Positions 47,369 to 63,641 of a stretch of DNA of 64,000 bases are shown one piece after another (positions within the stretch are counted from its first letter, which is position 1; the number at the start of each line of letters is the position of its first letter). Made by a program: the position numbers and the translations under genes. The DNA is from Doris montereyensis (Eukaryota; Mollusca; Gastropoda; Nudibranchia; Dorididae), in the NCBI GenBank assembly GCA_037039925.1, contig JAXRKP010000191.1, forward strand, positions 271,001 through 335,000. Reading direction: 5' to 3'. The notes under the pieces are model-generated. The model was given only the letters and a program-made list of their open reading frames with translations. It did no database searches and was not told where the DNA came from.

Positions 47369-47577
47369 GCCTCATACAATAAGGAAATTAATTTGAATGC
47401 AAATCGTGTATTTAATGTTAAAATGTATTAACTTTAAAAATATTATCACCTCGCACCTTTAATATCAGTTCTCTCTCTCCCCCCCCCATCCCCCCTCCAA
47501 AAAAAAAAACAACGTTTTTTGAATCTCGTTCGAAAATAAGATCATAACATTGAGTAGGGCATACAACTTCTAAATCA
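47161..47577. other. Flanking sequence with (ATT)n
   Basis: An (ATT)n microsatellite at 47,333-47,368 and a poly-C/poly-A junction near 47,480-47,510. The 100 bp before the exon at 47,160 include TTATTATCCTTTTTTAG on the minus strand, which could also be a splice acceptor. Confidence 0.5.
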
Positions 47578-47911
47578 AATCTTTCTTTCTTTCTTTCTTT
47601 CCTTATCAGTTCCTATTCTACTTTTCAGTGTATGGGTTCAGATGCCCGGGATGATCTTTCTCCAGGTTGCCATGTCCTGGCATTTCTGTTTCCTTCCGTA
47701 AAAGTTAAATTTCTATGCTTCAATGCCTCTTTTATATCTTCTTCCCACTTTTTCTGAGGTCTGCCTTTTGCTTTTTACCTTGGGTTTTAGCATTGTATAC
47801 TGATTTAGCTATTCTATTGTCATTCATTCGGTTTACATGTCCAAACCATCTCAATTGATGTATTTCTATGTTAGTTTTTATGCCATCTGCTTTGGTTTGA
47901 TCTCTTAATCA
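47578..47911 (-). mobile_element. RTE-like LINE 3' fragment (copy E)
   Basis: The last 330 bp of the LINE, including the CTTT tail, CCTTATCAGTTCCTATTC, TTCAGATGCCCGGGATGATC and CCATGTCCTGGCATTTCTG, are well conserved. It is 5'-truncated, as expected for LINE insertion. Confidence 0.85.
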
Positions 47912-48700
47912 AATCATGAAGAAAAACATGTGTGAGAATGGCACAGCTTTGAAATAATTTTTGCCAGATAAAGTCGTATGCGCCAAAACCTTAGACACAT
48001 TTAAGAATTAGACTTGACAAATTCTGGGGAAGCAGGAAATACGTGCAGTCTATAACTATAAAGCTACAATCACCTCACGCCATGAGAACGACAGCCAAGA
48101 ACAGCGAAGAAATCAACGCTAAGAAACGCTGAGCAAGTAAGCAATAGTGAAACTAATAATAATAATATAAATAATATTAATAATAATTTAACAATAATAG
48201 TAACTTTATTGTCCATCATTGGCACATCATGTTGATCACGATGAAGATACACAATGTGGCATAGTCATTTTTATTATGCTGTGTATTTCTTCCATTGTCC
48301 AATTACAATCGGGACAATATAGCAATACACGAAACATTTTTTAACCACAAACAGGAAAATAAAACAATAATATTATGCAGACATCAAGAGACCCTTGTAG
48401 TCAGCCACCTTGGACTGCACTTGACACCATCAGATTTCATCCGCTGTCAGCACTGTAACTGCACTGTAAAGACATGCACCATTCTACACAATCCCACAAC
48501 TATGTAGTTTCATTATCAAACATGGGCAGTGAATGAGCTTTTATTTCTCATGAGCCTACAGCAATGTCATTTTAATACATATGAATATTAATACAGTCAT
48601 GCAGTATGCTGTCTGCTGTTATGTTGTTATTGCGAAGTGATCTATATTGAAGAAACGGGTACCGCATGCAGCTCTTCGCCATATTCCGCCACCACGAGAT
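47912..48700. other. Intergenic, nothing recognised
   Basis: AATAAT-rich stretch near 48,150-48,195. A 70-codon open frame at 48,295-48,507 has no domain or splice support. Confidence 0.4.
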
Positions 48701-48702
48701 AC

Positions 48703-49115
48703 ATTGACAACAACGAAAGATTTCAGGCATTACTAGATCTAGATGACAACAACGAAAGATTTCAGGCATCGCTAAATGACAACAACGAAAGATTTCAGGC
48801 ATCACTAGATGACAACAACGAAAGATTTCAGGCATTACTAGATGACAACAACGAAAGATTTCAGGCATCACAGATGACAACAACGAAAGATTTCAGGCAT
48901 CACAGATGACAACAACGAAAGATTTCAGGCATTACTAGATGACAACAACGAAAGATTTCAGGCATCACTCAATGACAACAACGAAAGATTTCAGGCATTA
49001 CTAGATGACAACAACGAAAGATTTCAGGCATTACTAGATGACAACAACGAAAGATTTCAGGCATTACTAGATGACAACAACGAAAGATTTCAGGCATCAC
49101 TAGATCTATACTTTA
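48703..49115. repeat. 33-bp minisatellite array
   Basis: About thirteen units of GACAACAACGAAAGATTTCA followed by GGCATTACTAGAT; some units lack CTAG. The first units stay open as an 11-residue repeat (DNNERFQALLD) on the plus strand. No exon border is evident, so I treat this as non-coding. Confidence 0.9.
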
Positions 49116-49149
49116 ATAGTACGCGTACAGTGGTTCTTTTGTATTATTT

Positions 49150-49620
49150 ACGACTATTTAGCTAGTTTGCATTACGACTATTTAGCTAGTTCGTATTACG
49201 ACTATTTAGCTAGTTCGCATTACGACTATTTAGCTAGTTCGCATTACGACGACTATTTAGCTAGTTCGTATTACGACTATATAGCTAGTTCGCATTACGA
49301 CTATATAGCTAGTTCGACTATTACGACTACGACTATTTAGCTAGTTCCCATTACGACTATTTAGCTAGTTCGCATTACGACTATTTAGCTAGTTCGCATT
49401 ACGACTATTTAGCTAGTTCGCATTACGACTATTTAGCTAGTTCCCATTACGACTATTTAGCTAGTTCCCATTACGACTATTTAGCTAGTTCCCATTACGA
49501 CTATTTAGCTAGTTCCCTATTAGCGACTATTTAGCTAGTTCCCATTACGACTATTTAGCTAGTTCCCATTACGACTATTTAACTAGTTCGCATTACGACT
49601 ATTTAGCTAGTTCACATTAC
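49150..49620. repeat. 24-bp minisatellite array
   Basis: About twenty units with core GACTATTTAGCTAGTTC, then GCATTAC or CCATTAC. The first half favours GCATTAC and the second CCATTAC. Each core contains the palindrome-like TTTAGCTAG. Confidence 0.93.
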
Positions 49621-51080
49621 CACATCCCTTTGATGTTTACGACTATTTATCATTTAATATTGCTACTAGATCTAGATCTAGATCTATACTATTTTCTTTG
49701 CTCATGCTATGCGGTACTCTTCTCACACTGACATCGTACTGTGTGATGCCTGAATAAGTGCTTAGATCTAGGTAATTCTCGTAGTTTGTCTGTCTGTTTT
49801 TCTGTCTAATTGACTGTCTGTTTGTTTCTATGTCTGTCTGTCTGTCTGTCTATCTGTCTATCCCTCCCCCCCCTTTCTCTCTCTTTCTCTCTTTCTCGAT
49901 TGGGCTTGAGGCGTTTGACCTCCGACAGAGTCCTTGAAAGGCAAGCGTTGTCGTTTACGTAGTTGGCTCGAGGCCAGTTACGGATGGCTGCGGCGCAATT
50001 CCTTGGCGACCGGTAGACCCCATGGTTGCATTGGGTAAAGAAAATTCTTCATTTCAATGCTAAAGTATAACCCTTCAAGAGTGTACGGAATCAAAAGTGA
50101 ACATGGACAGAGAGAAATATATAACAAGGATGAAATTCGATCTGCTGTTGACCCCCCCTCTCGCCTCCCCACCAAAAGAGGTTTTACCCAAAATAAAAAG
50201 AAAGTTAAAACATTTTTTTTGTAGTCTTATCTGATATTCCTGGAAAAAATATAACTATTCCAAACATTTGGAAGCAATAAAAGATTCAGGGGGAAATGTA
50301 GAAATAAGAGGAAATATAGGAACAACGAAGTAAATTCATACAAGGAAGACATTTTTAAGGCAACGTATTGTTCTTCATATTGAACTTGTTTTTACGGGGA
50401 TCAAAAATACACGTAGTAGTATATTGTGGTGAAAATGGAGACTTAAGGTCTTTCATACATTTGGAAAATGCTTTACAGAAGGAAACAGAAAATGTCAGGA
50501 CAGAGTACCCTGGAGAAATATCGATTCGGGTATGTAAACTCACACACCAGAAGGTGGAATGTTAACTGGAAAAGAAAGGAAGAAAGGAAGCTTTACATAA
50601 AGTACAGGGAGAAAATTATTGCATAGCTAGGAAAATCACCAAGTCTTCCAAATAATGACAGACTATGAAATATTCAAGAGAAGATCTAGTGACTCAATCG
50701 GAAGACAGATTCTATGAAGAACCTACTCAGAGGTACTTCAATTATAACAAGGGCAGTTATATCAAAACATTGCAACTAACAACAAATCTAATACGATAGT
50801 TATCTGCTGTCCTCTAGTATATATACTAAAACGTTGACCTTTTACAGTGAACGTAGCAAAATACCAAAAGCTCAAATTGCAGGGAACACAGCACATCATA
50901 GAGGAGAGGTACCGGCACCTAAAACTGAGAGCACAAAATCAAGATACGTGTAGCACGACACCAGCTTAGATGACCTGGTCATGGAATTTGAATTTGAATT
51001 TGAATGGGGGATGAAAGAGTTCGTGACATCACGGTAGAACGACAGCCAAAACGAACAGACGCAAAGGCAGGCCATGACGA
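49621..51080. other. Intergenic, no supported gene
   Basis: Three consecutive AGATCT units (49,668-49,687), CTGT/CT repeats (about 49,785-49,895) and overlapping opposite-strand open frames at 50,355-50,565 without recognisable domains. Confidence 0.4.
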
Positions 51081-51081
51081 T

Positions 51082-51270
51082 CAGTGGTTTTCAACCTTTA
51101 TTTGGGCCCATGCACCCTTTCACCATTTTATTATGTCATAATGTCATAATGGCATTCTCACCTTTCCAAAGTTGTCTGCCTCAAAATAAAATATAATAGA
51201 GTCTGGCAAGCTGTGGTCGTACCACCCGGCTCCCTGAAACCCTGAAATTCCACCTAGTTGAGAACTTCTG
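51082..51270. mobile_element. hAT-type MITE
   Basis: CAGTGGTTTTCAACCTTT at the left end and AGTTGAGAACTTCTG at the right end form imperfect terminal inverted repeats of the CAGTGGTTCTCAACC type that marks many hAT elements. The 189-bp interior has no ORF. Flanks share only ATG at the expected 8-bp duplication, so the insertion is old or the ends are slightly off. Confidence 0.65.
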
Positions 51271-52210
51271 ATGTAGACAATGGAAGGAAAAGGAAATAAC
51301 ATGCGCACTGAGGAAGGAAAATCAATACGAGTGCAAGGACAAACATTACAAGTACATGTTTCTGTGGACGAAAAACAGGGGGAAAAATCAAGCTGCAAAA
51401 TGGGAAAAAGGAATCATAAAACACAATAACAGAAAAATATTTATATTATGTAATATTATATAAAAGTATAGAACCATTAGACGTAACTCTATCTTTTCAC
51501 TTCAATTTTGTCTACGAATGCCGTTGTTCAGATGACAATAAACAAGAGAACTTCACATATCATTGTATGAGTATCGAATAAGTTCAAGCTTTCCATCGCC
51601 GAGTCGAGCAATGAAGTCAAACCAGATCACATTCATCGTTGAGCCATGAAGGGGCGGAGTCTCGTCTTCTACAAATTGTCACATAATGGTTTTCCCTCTA
51701 CAAGTCTAGTCGCTGCTATGAGGAAACGTTATTTTAGCAGGCAGTGAATGGATAACTTATTATATTTATTGATTACGGTGAGGTGTCGAATGCCTTCGCA
51801 ATGACAGCCCACCCCATAATCATTGAAGCGTAGAAATACACTCAACGATTTTGACGAAAGAAAATATAACCAGTAAAAAGTATAAAAAATAATATATCTA
51901 ATTGTAACTACCATACACCTTATTAAGGAAGAGAGAACGACAGCAGCTGGTGTTAGCACCAATCAATGATGTGAAGCAATTAATACAATTAGTTTGCAGC
52001 ACTCAAAAGCAATTTTACGCTTTTCAAAGATATTGACGGCTGTTATGTAACACTTGCCAATATTATACTATATCAATAGTGACAATACTTTTTCCGTTTT
52101 AAAATGTCACTCATTAAAACTTGGATGCGGTTGTCAGCACAATTTAATCTATAGTCCTCAAAAAAGGTAATTGATATACTTTTCTCAAGAGAAATGGCAA
52201 CGCGAAAACA
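51271..52210. other. Intergenic, nothing recognised
   Basis: AT-rich; short open frames only. Confidence 0.4.
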
Positions 52211-52217
52211 ATATCAT

Positions 52218-52925
<708 letters not shown>

Positions 52926-53425
52926 AAACAATAGGTGCGAGATGCCTTCAATCGATATTATTCTTACAACTTCCATCCCTCATTTCGCGTTCAATAATAT
53001 TTAATATGGTATCTATGCGCCTATAAGAAATCGGATTTACAACATCAAGTGCAGGTAGTAGGCATAGTGTATCACTAGGCCATCCTATGCTTGCTAAAGC
53101 AGGCTGAGATGTGAGTAACATATTAATATTTAATTGATTGTTTGCTGAGATACCTTGTGACATCAACCTTTGTTAGTTTTTTGTGTTTGTTGTTTATCCA
53201 GCAAGTTGGATGTTGTATGGGTTTCAGATAAAGGCCTTTCAATATCTGAAAAGTTATCTTTTAGATCTCCATGAATATAACGATGTCACACTGAACTTCT
53301 TTCCTTTATCAAATTATCTTTTAAATTTAAAGGAACAACAATATTCTTTTTAGACAGTCCGGAACTGGAAAACTTAAATTATTTTAGTATCTTTAAGAGG
53401 AATGTTTAGTTTAAAACATTAGTCA
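52926..53425. other. Intergenic, nothing recognised
   Basis: No supported coding or repeat signal. Confidence 0.4.
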
Positions 53426-53429
53426 GATG

Positions 53430-53630
53430 GTCCAGGTAGATGGATCGACACCTAGTCCCATTGGAACGGATGCTAAAGAGGAGATACCGCGTGCATACTA
53501 CAGCACTCTGTACAAGTTAACGATTCCTGGGTTGTTTACAAAGCAGTTCGGACAAAAGTGAAAGTCATACCAAAAACACCCGTAATCACCCCTTTGTAGA
53601 TATGAGTAAATCAAATCAATTCAAATTACG
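53430..53630 (+). mobile_element. SINE family 1, headless copy
   Basis: GGTCCAGGTAGATGGATCGA, then CTACAGCACTCTGTACAAGT, GGTTGTTTACAAAGCAGTTC and a CAAAT-like tail. The tRNA-like head is missing (5' truncation). Confidence 0.7.
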
Positions 53631-53670
53631 AGCCTCAGTCATAATTAATGTCATTGCAGTTTTGCCCCGG

Positions 53671-56600
53671 GCAGTGGACGGGTAAGCACCTATATGGGGA
53701 TTAGGCAGCCCCGCCCTCCAGGAGTCTCCTGCTGCCATGCAGCCAGGTCTTGGCTGACCAAAGGCTAAGGCAGTTAACCCTGACAGAAAACAACCTGTTG
53801 CCTTGAAGGCTGGTCTTGACCAGACGATAAGGGAGTGAACCCTGACAGAAAACAACATGCTACCTTGCAGGCTGGTATTGGCTGACAAAAGCTAAGGGAG
53901 AACCCTGACAGAAAATAACAAGGCCCGGTAGGGGGCCTCAAGGTGGCAGCCCCATCGTCTACCCAGGGTACAGTGGGCTAATCCCCTGCTTATCCAAAAT
54001 CAAACAGATTCAAAGTAATACATATAATGATATACCCGGCTTGAACTTTCGAAGACGACTCTGGAAAAGAACACAAACTGTGATTTTTGGAACATGGAAT
54101 GTTAGGGAAATAGATGGAAAAGAGTTAAAATTAGCTGAAGAAATGGAAACATTCAAAGTAGACATTTTGGCTATTACAGAAACAAAGGAAAAAGGACAAG
54201 GAATACAAAATGTAGGACCAAATCATACTTTAATCTTTCCCAGAGTAGATGTCAAAGATAGAGGTAGAGCAGAAGTAGGCCTCCTACTGCATAATAGGCA
54301 AGAAAAGCTACTAGAAAGTTGAAAATTTATAAACCCATGGCTATTAGAGGTAAATATTAAACCAAACGCATGAGAAATTAAATTAATAATAGTTTATTGA
54401 CCAAACGAAGATGCCACCAAAGAAGAAAACGATATTTTTGAAAACGATTTACAATTAGCTGTAGAGAATCTCAAACCCAAACAGGAACTAATGGTGTTAG
54501 GAGATTTAAAGGCTAAAGTAGGCAACAATGTAGAAACATCAGGAGGAGTAATAGGTAAAGAAGGAGAGACAACAACTTCTCCAAATGGAAAGAGACTTTT
54601 GCCTATAGAATAATAAGAAAATAGCCAACATTTTTTTTCCGTCATAAGGATATCTACAAATATACAAGAGTAAATGAAGACAGATGCGAAAAGTCAATCA
54701 TAGACTACGTAATAGTTAGCAGCTCCCTTTTTTTACAGTACAATGGACGCAAGAGTAAACAGAGGAACTAAAATATTTAGTGACCATCACTTAGTGATTG
54801 CCAAAATGAGATTACTGACTGAAGAGAACAAATAGAAAAGGAGAGAGAAGAAAGCTACTAAACTCAAAATAGAGGAACTAAATAAACCAATAACAACACC
54901 GATATATCAATCTAGGATAAAAAGATTCATCCGTAAAAGGCAGATGGATTTGATTGAAAGCACAATAAAAGAAAAGCGGCAAATGTATAAAGAAACACTC
55001 CTCAGTTGTACTGAAGAGGTCTGTGGTAGGAAACAAATTAAAGGAGATAGGAAAAGAACAGCATGGTGGAATGAGAATGCAAGACTAAGATCAAAGAAAA
55101 GAAGGATGCCTGGAAGAAATACTTGCAAACAAAGAGGCCAGAGGATAGGATAGATTACGTGAGTAAAAGAACTATCGCCAAAGAGGAAGTGAGGAAAGCA
55201 AAACAGGAACAATGGGAAGAGTTTGGACAAAGACTTCAAGAAAGCTATCAAGGAAATCAAAAGCTGTTCTGGGGAGCAATGAAGAGCATGAGAAAGACCA
55301 AAACATGCCCAATACGACAAATTAAGAACGCCAAAGGAGAAATAATGAAAGAAGACAGCGAAATCATGGAAACGTGGAGAAAGTATTTTCAACAATTACA
55401 TAATCCCTCCAGAACATATGAAACAAGGAGTAAAGATCAATTAGTAAGAGTAACAAGTAATCCAGATGAGACAGCTGAAGATGTAGATATCTCAATGGAA
55501 GAACATCAAAACAGCTATAAGAAAAGTGAAATTAGGAAAAGCCCCAGGAGCAGATCAAGTTTATCCAGAAATGATTAAAAACCAAGGGAGAGAGGCAGAC
55601 AAACTACTACATGCAATATGTCAACAAGCATGGAAGTCCAAAGTACGAATACACAAGAAAGGATCAATTATAGAATGCTCAAACTATGGAGGGATATCAC
55701 TACTTAACGCATCAGGAATGTTGTATGCCAGGATTCTGAAAATGAGACTAAGGAAAAGAGTAGAGGATCAGATTGAAGAACATCAGAGTGGATTTAGACC
55801 AGGAAGAAGTACACAAGACCACAATATTTACAATTAGACAAATAATAGTAACAAAAAAATTCCTGAGAGAAACATTCAGGTGCAGCTGTGTTTTATTAAC
55901 TTAGAAAAGGCATTTGACACTGTGAGGTGGGATGAACTGTGGTATCTTTTAAAAGAACACAATATAGATCAAACTATAATAGAAGCCATTAAATGTTTTT
56001 ACGATAAACAAACGTGTACAGTGAGAGTAGCTGGAAAGATATCTGCAGAATTTGATGTAGATATAGGAGTAAGGCGGGTTTTATCCTAAGTCCTCTTTTG
56101 TTTATCAAATGTATGAATTCAGTCATAAAACCATCATCAAAAATGAAGAAAATCAATGTGGTATGGGAAGATTAAACCAGTAAATATATCAATACTTTCA
56201 TTTGTTGATGATTTAGTTATGTTTGAAATCAGAACGGGACCTTCTTGCGAATATCAACATGATGAATAATGAATTAGATGAAAGAGGAATGAGAGCAAAT
56301 GCAAAGAAAACCAAAACTATGCTAGTAACTAGGCAAACTAAAACACAAATTCTTAACTTGAGCAAGGAGAATTAAGAAGAAGCTCAAAGTTACAATTATC
56401 TAGACTTAGTAATTAACTCATAGGCACAACTAAGAGAAGAAATCAGTCAGAGAATCCTAAAGGCAATGGCAATATATAACCATCTAGGAAAGGCATTTGT
56501 AGGTAAACAAGAATTGTCAACAAAAACCAAATTGGCAAACTACATCATAATTCATTGTCCTACTCTCCTTTATCGCAGTGAAACCTGGACCTTAGACAGT

Positions 56601-56921
56601 AGCGATCGCAGAAAAAGTACAAGCAACTGAAATAAAATATCTAAGAATAGTAGTAGGGAAAACGAAAAGGGACAAAATCAGAAACACAATAATAAGCACG
56701 ATCAAACCAAAGCAGATAGCATAAAAAATTAGAGATAGCAATAAATCAACTGAGATTGTCTGCGCATTTAAAACAGAATTAATTACAATAAAATAGCTAA
56801 ATCAGTATACAGTGTTAAAACCCAAAGTAAAAAGACCAAAAGGTAGACCTAGGAGAAAGCCCGGAGAAGCTATAAAGAGCATTAAGGCAAAAATTAACTT
56901 TAAGGAACAGAAATGTCAGGA
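53671..56921 (+). mobile_element. RTE-like LINE copy C, near full length, inactive
   Basis: The leader (53,671-54,040) holds three 60-bp monomers with CTGACAGAAAACAAC. The endonuclease starts at 54,041: IFGTWNVREIDGKE, AITETKEKGQG, then GDLKAKVGNN where the active-site Asn of GD.NA is Lys, and SDHHLVIAKM near 54,775. The reverse transcriptase follows: APGADQVYPEMIKNQG (55,545), IHKKGSIIECSNYGG, HQSGFRPGRSTQDH (55,785), FINLEKAFDTVRWDELW (55,890) and FVDDL (56,201-56,215). Compared with copy A it lacks about a dozen residues before IHKKGS. Stops and frameshifts interrupt all domains. The 3' end stops about 80 bp short of the family terminus, where the polypyrimidine tract begins. Confidence 0.9.
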
Positions 56922-59675
<2,754 letters not shown>

Positions 59676-59809
59676 TTTCATGATGAGGATTTTGATGCCG
59701 ACGTAGAGGATGCCGGTTCGATTCTATCAAATTGATTGGCCCATGAAGAGTTTTTTCTTCTATCGACTGTTGCCTTGTATAATTTATCTCCTCTTTGTTC
59801 TTAGGGAGG

Positions 59810-59935
<126 letters not shown>

Positions 59936-60195
59936 TTATTTTTTTTTTCTTTTTCATGTAATTATTCACCAGTTAATGTTTGAAATGAACTATTTTATCT
60001 CTTTTGTATTTGGTCATTGTTTTGATCTACTTCACGAGCCTGGTCACCACGCAAAATAACGTTAGAACGAATCTGGTTACAATACAAAGATTAAATATGG
60101 ATTAATAGTCTCTAGTCCGTCAAGGTAAATGACGACACAGAGTTAGGAATGAAGAACTATCGGCACAAAAAACAAACCTGAATCGAAATCATCGA

Positions 60196-60483
60196 GAAAG
60201 GTCGTGGGTTCAAACCCCAACGGTCGAAATATTTTTTCGAGTAACCCCCTCCCCTCCCCCCCCCCCCAATCCCCTCCCTCTGGTCCAGATAGGTGGATCT
60301 TCACCTAGTCCCATCGCAAACATGATAAAACGAGGTCTCGTGTGCAGATCATAACATTCTGCACGCGTTAAAGATCCATTGGATGTTAACAGGGCAGTCA
60401 AAATAAGAATTTAAAAATCTTATCAGAAAGCCCGAGATCACCTTATTTTGGGGTATGGGTCACATCAAATCAAATATATCAAA
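60196..60483 (+). mobile_element. SINE family 1 copy
   Basis: B box GGGTTCAAACCCC, body GGTGGATCTTCACCTAGTCC and GTTAAAGATCCATTGGATG, and tail CAAATCAAATATATC. A C-rich expansion interrupts the segment after the head (60,245-60,268). Confidence 0.75.
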
Positions 60484-60592
60484 GTTTTGTTGACTCAAGG
60501 AGAGCAGGGTTAAGTGTTGTCTTAAAGAGCAGGGTTAAGTATTGTCTTAAAGAGGCCAGGCAGGTTCTGAACTAGTGTCGCCGTAAGTGCAA
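60484..60592 (-). mobile_element. SINE family 2 fragment
   Basis: GAGCAGGGTTAAGTGTTGTC occurs twice in tandem here, followed by GGTTCTGAACTAGTGTCG, the family 2 B-box region in reverse sense. The same fragment follows the next family 1 copy. Confidence 0.6.
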
Positions 60593-60593
60593 A

Positions 60594-60948
60594 CGGTTAC
60601 TCGGTAGTCCAGTGGCAAGGTGTCGGCCTCTACCAAGAGGTAGTGGGTTCGAGCCCCGCCAACGGTTGAAAAATTTCCTCGAGTTTTTGCGACCAAAAAT
60701 TACCCGCTCTCCTGGTTGAGATAGGTGGGTCGACACCTGGTCCTATCGGAGACGGGTGATGAATAGGAGGTCCTGTGTGCAGATCACGACACTCTGTGCA
60801 CCTTAAAGATCCCTTGGCTGTTTACAGGGCAATCCGGGCAAAATTAAAAATCCTATTAAAAACCCCGAGATCAAATTAGTTGACGATGTGGGAATCAAAT
60901 CAAATCAAATCAAATCAAATCAAATCAAATCAAATTAAATCAAAGTCT
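60594..60948 (+). mobile_element. SINE family 1 copy, best preserved
   Basis: The head AGTGGCAAGGTGTCGGCC and B box GGGTTCGAGCCCCGCC are intact. The body has GGTGGGTCGACACCTGGTCC and CACCTTAAAGATCCCTTGG, and about ten CAAAT units form the tail. This copy is the best local reference for the family. Confidence 0.82.
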
Positions 60949-61040
60949 TCTAGACTCAAGGAAGGCAAAGTGAAGTACTTTCTCAAAGAGGCCAGGCAAG
61001 GTTTTGAACTAGTGTCGATGTAAGTGCTTACTCATAGCAT
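60949..61040 (-). mobile_element. SINE family 2 fragment, second copy
   Basis: GACTCAAGGAAGGCAAAGTG and GGTTTTGAACTAGTGTCGAT repeat the fragment at 60,484. The pair of family 1 plus family 2 units suggests a local tandem duplication. Confidence 0.6.
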
Positions 61041-61089
61041 TACAAGTGGTGTCACGTCGCCTATTTTACAGTGTCCATTGTCCATTCTA

Positions 61090-61525
<436 letters not shown>

Positions 61526-61776
61526 GCCGTCTTTTCTTTCCTGATTCTTCTCCCTCTACTGGCACCTCCCCCCCCCCACCTCCATCCCTTCTTCTTCATC
61601 CTTGCTATTTTTTTCTGACATTACACTGCGTGGTGCATGTAGCATAAAGCTGTGGATATCTATATAGAGACACTCTTTCGTTTGTTGTTTTATCTTGCCA
61701 AGGTTAATACCCAAAACGTCACGTGGTTGTTATGTCAATTATCACGTCTTGTAAAGTGTCCAGGCAGCCAGTATAC

Positions 61777-61926
61777 CTTGGTGAACTCAGCAAACATAAT
61801 GGACTGCTGAAGGCCGATGTACAGAGACACGGGCACCAAGAGCAGCATGTTTGTGTTGCTGAACAGAAAGCGGACGGTGGATATGAGGAGCTCCTTGGTG
61901 CTTGGAGGCTCGACTTCCGTGCGGGT
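61777..61926 (-). CDS. UNC93A: UNC93A-like protein, internal exon
   Basis: A 50-codon exon bounded by acceptor CTTTGACCTTTCAG and donor AAG|GTATAC, both phase 0. It encodes TRTEVEPPSTKELLISTVRF, then a cytosolic-to-membrane transition and LLLVPVSLYIGLQQSIMFAE, ending FTK. This matches the UNC93A segment in which a charged loop (..LL.ST.....D...LLL.PL..Y.G..QGF) enters the next helix of the transporter-like fold. UNC93 proteins are multi-pass membrane proteins distantly related to the major facilitator superfamily. Nematode unc-93 modulates a two-pore potassium channel, and animal UNC93A has no settled substrate. The frame is intact. The following exon was not found. Confidence 0.9.
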
Positions 61927-62387
61927 CTGAAAGGTCAAAGATAAAAGGTCAAAGGTGATGGTGGTATATGGGGTTCGGGCTAGAATCATTGAAAATCGCA
62001 ACATACGTATAAAAATAATTCATAATGCAAGACATAACTTCATCTCCGTTCCCTCATATAAATAAAAACAAAATTCAAAACACAAACGCTTTGATAATAA
62101 ATTAACGAATCAAAATATGCAATCACATCAATTAATCGATAGACAACTACGTGTATAAATTATTTACCAGGACAAAAAAAAAGAAAAAAACCCTCTAAAA
62201 ATGTCACGGCACGAAACCACGACTTTTGGGTTAAGATGCAGACATGTTTACCTCTAGACCACCACCCTCCTCCTCCTCCTCCTCCTCCTCCTCCTCCTCC
62301 TCATCCTCCTCCTCCTCCATCCTTCCTCTACCACCAATTGCACCACAACATCTACCACCTATAATTAGTGTTCTGTCTCTGTGTTAC
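61927..62387 (-). other. UNC93A-like intron with (TCC)n
   Basis: A 461-bp GT-AG intron joins two phase-0 exons. It contains a (TCC)n microsatellite at 62,268-62,318 on the plus strand. Confidence 0.85.
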
Positions 62388-62627
62388 CTGCAGCTTTTCC
62401 AAGAAGACGACAGTGATGCCGAGCCCAATCACAGTGAGGCCCATGTACACGCTGATCAGCACGATTTCATCCGTCGATTCCGACCCAGAACCGCCCCCGC
62501 CGCTGCTGTTGGTGGAACTCGGGCAGTTGTCAGCCCCGCATGACGGATGCGGGCCTGATGCAGACCCGGTGCTGTTGCTGTCAGCCCATTGCTGTAACAC
62601 CGTGGAAGAGATGAGGTTTCCCCAAAC
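62388..62627 (-). CDS. UNC93A: UNC93A-like protein, loop and helix exon
   Basis: An 80-codon exon with acceptor CCTTGCCATTCCAG and donor CTGCAG|GTAACA, phase 0 at both ends. It begins VWGNLISSTVLQQW, the QVWGNLISS block diagnostic of UNC93A, continues through a non-conserved Ser/Gly-rich loop with two cysteines (CGADNC, a site that is also Cys-bearing in relatives) and ends in a helix IVLISVYMGLTVIGLGITVV. The loop before the helix is a low-complexity stretch encoded by GC-rich codons. The frame is intact. Preceding exons were not found to the right edge. Confidence 0.92.
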
Positions 62628-62704
62628 CTGGAATGGCAAGGACAGAAATCTATGATGTGTAAATCTGAGTTGAGTTGGTCGTTCTTTGTTGGCCAAAGGC
62701 TCTG

Positions 62705-62900
62705 ATGCCAGCCCACTTAAGCCAGCCCACTTAAGCCAGCCCATTTAAGACAGCCCACTTAAGCCAGCCCACTTAAGCCAGCCCACTTGTGTCAGCCCAC
62801 TTAAGCCAGCCCACTTAAGCCAGCCCACTTGTGTCAGCCCACTTAAGCCAGCCCACTTAAGCCAGCCCACTTAAGCCAGCCCACTTAAGCCAGCCCACTT
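62705..62900. repeat. 14-bp minisatellite in UNC93A-like intron
   Basis: About fourteen units of CCCACTTAAGCCAG, with CTTGTGTCAG and TTTAAGACAG variants, lie 80 bp upstream (on the transcribed strand) of the exon acceptor. Confidence 0.93.
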
Positions 62901-63089
62901 AGAGTAACCATATTTTGTATGCACATTCTAAAATGATCCCAAGAACGTTTTTCATCTGAGGCACTTTTCTATCACATGTGACGTTTAATCATTGCAATTG
63001 TCATTGTTTCCCAGCCTTTGACTAGAATCTTCATTCAGCTAAGCCGCCATTTTGAACATGTTTTACTATTTTAAAAAAGTTGAAGAGAA

Positions 63090-63455
63090 AAGATAAAGAT
63101 TGATTTATCGTCCCTATCCCGTAACAAGTGCAGATTGATGGACTGTACATCAAATGTATAACCCAGCAGGCCATTTCATTCAGAGTCCTTCTCAATTCCC
63201 GGGGAACATAAAGTACACAAGTCTGTTAGGCTTTTCGTGTACTAACACTCAGGCAAGACCTTTCTCTACCTATAGCTGGGTACTCATTCACACCTGAGTC
63301 AAATGAAGAAAGCAGAGTTAAGTACCTTTCCCAAGAGTAAAATGCTATGAACCCCCCCCCTGCCCACCTGTGCCAGCCGTGGGGCCTGAACCAGTGTCGT
63401 CGTGATTACCAGCTCACACCACTAGGGTTCATGTATGGCGTCTCATGATGTTGTT
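63090..63455 (-). mobile_element. SINE family 2 copy, best preserved
   Basis: On the plus strand the body CAGCAGGCCATTTCATTCAG, GCTGGGTACTCATTCACACC and TGAGTCAAATGAAG leads into GGGGCCTGAACCAGTGTCG, CGTGATTACCAGCTCACACC, the tRNA-like head in reverse. This is the most complete family 2 copy. Confidence 0.78.
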
Positions 63456-63543
63456 CACGCCTACTGGTGTAACCTCAGTATCGAATACTGACCTGATCTA
63501 ATAATCGTACTTGGTATCACCTGGGGTGTAACATGCTTGTGTA

Positions 63544-63557
63544 TAATAATAATGATA

Positions 63558-63641
<84 letters not shown>

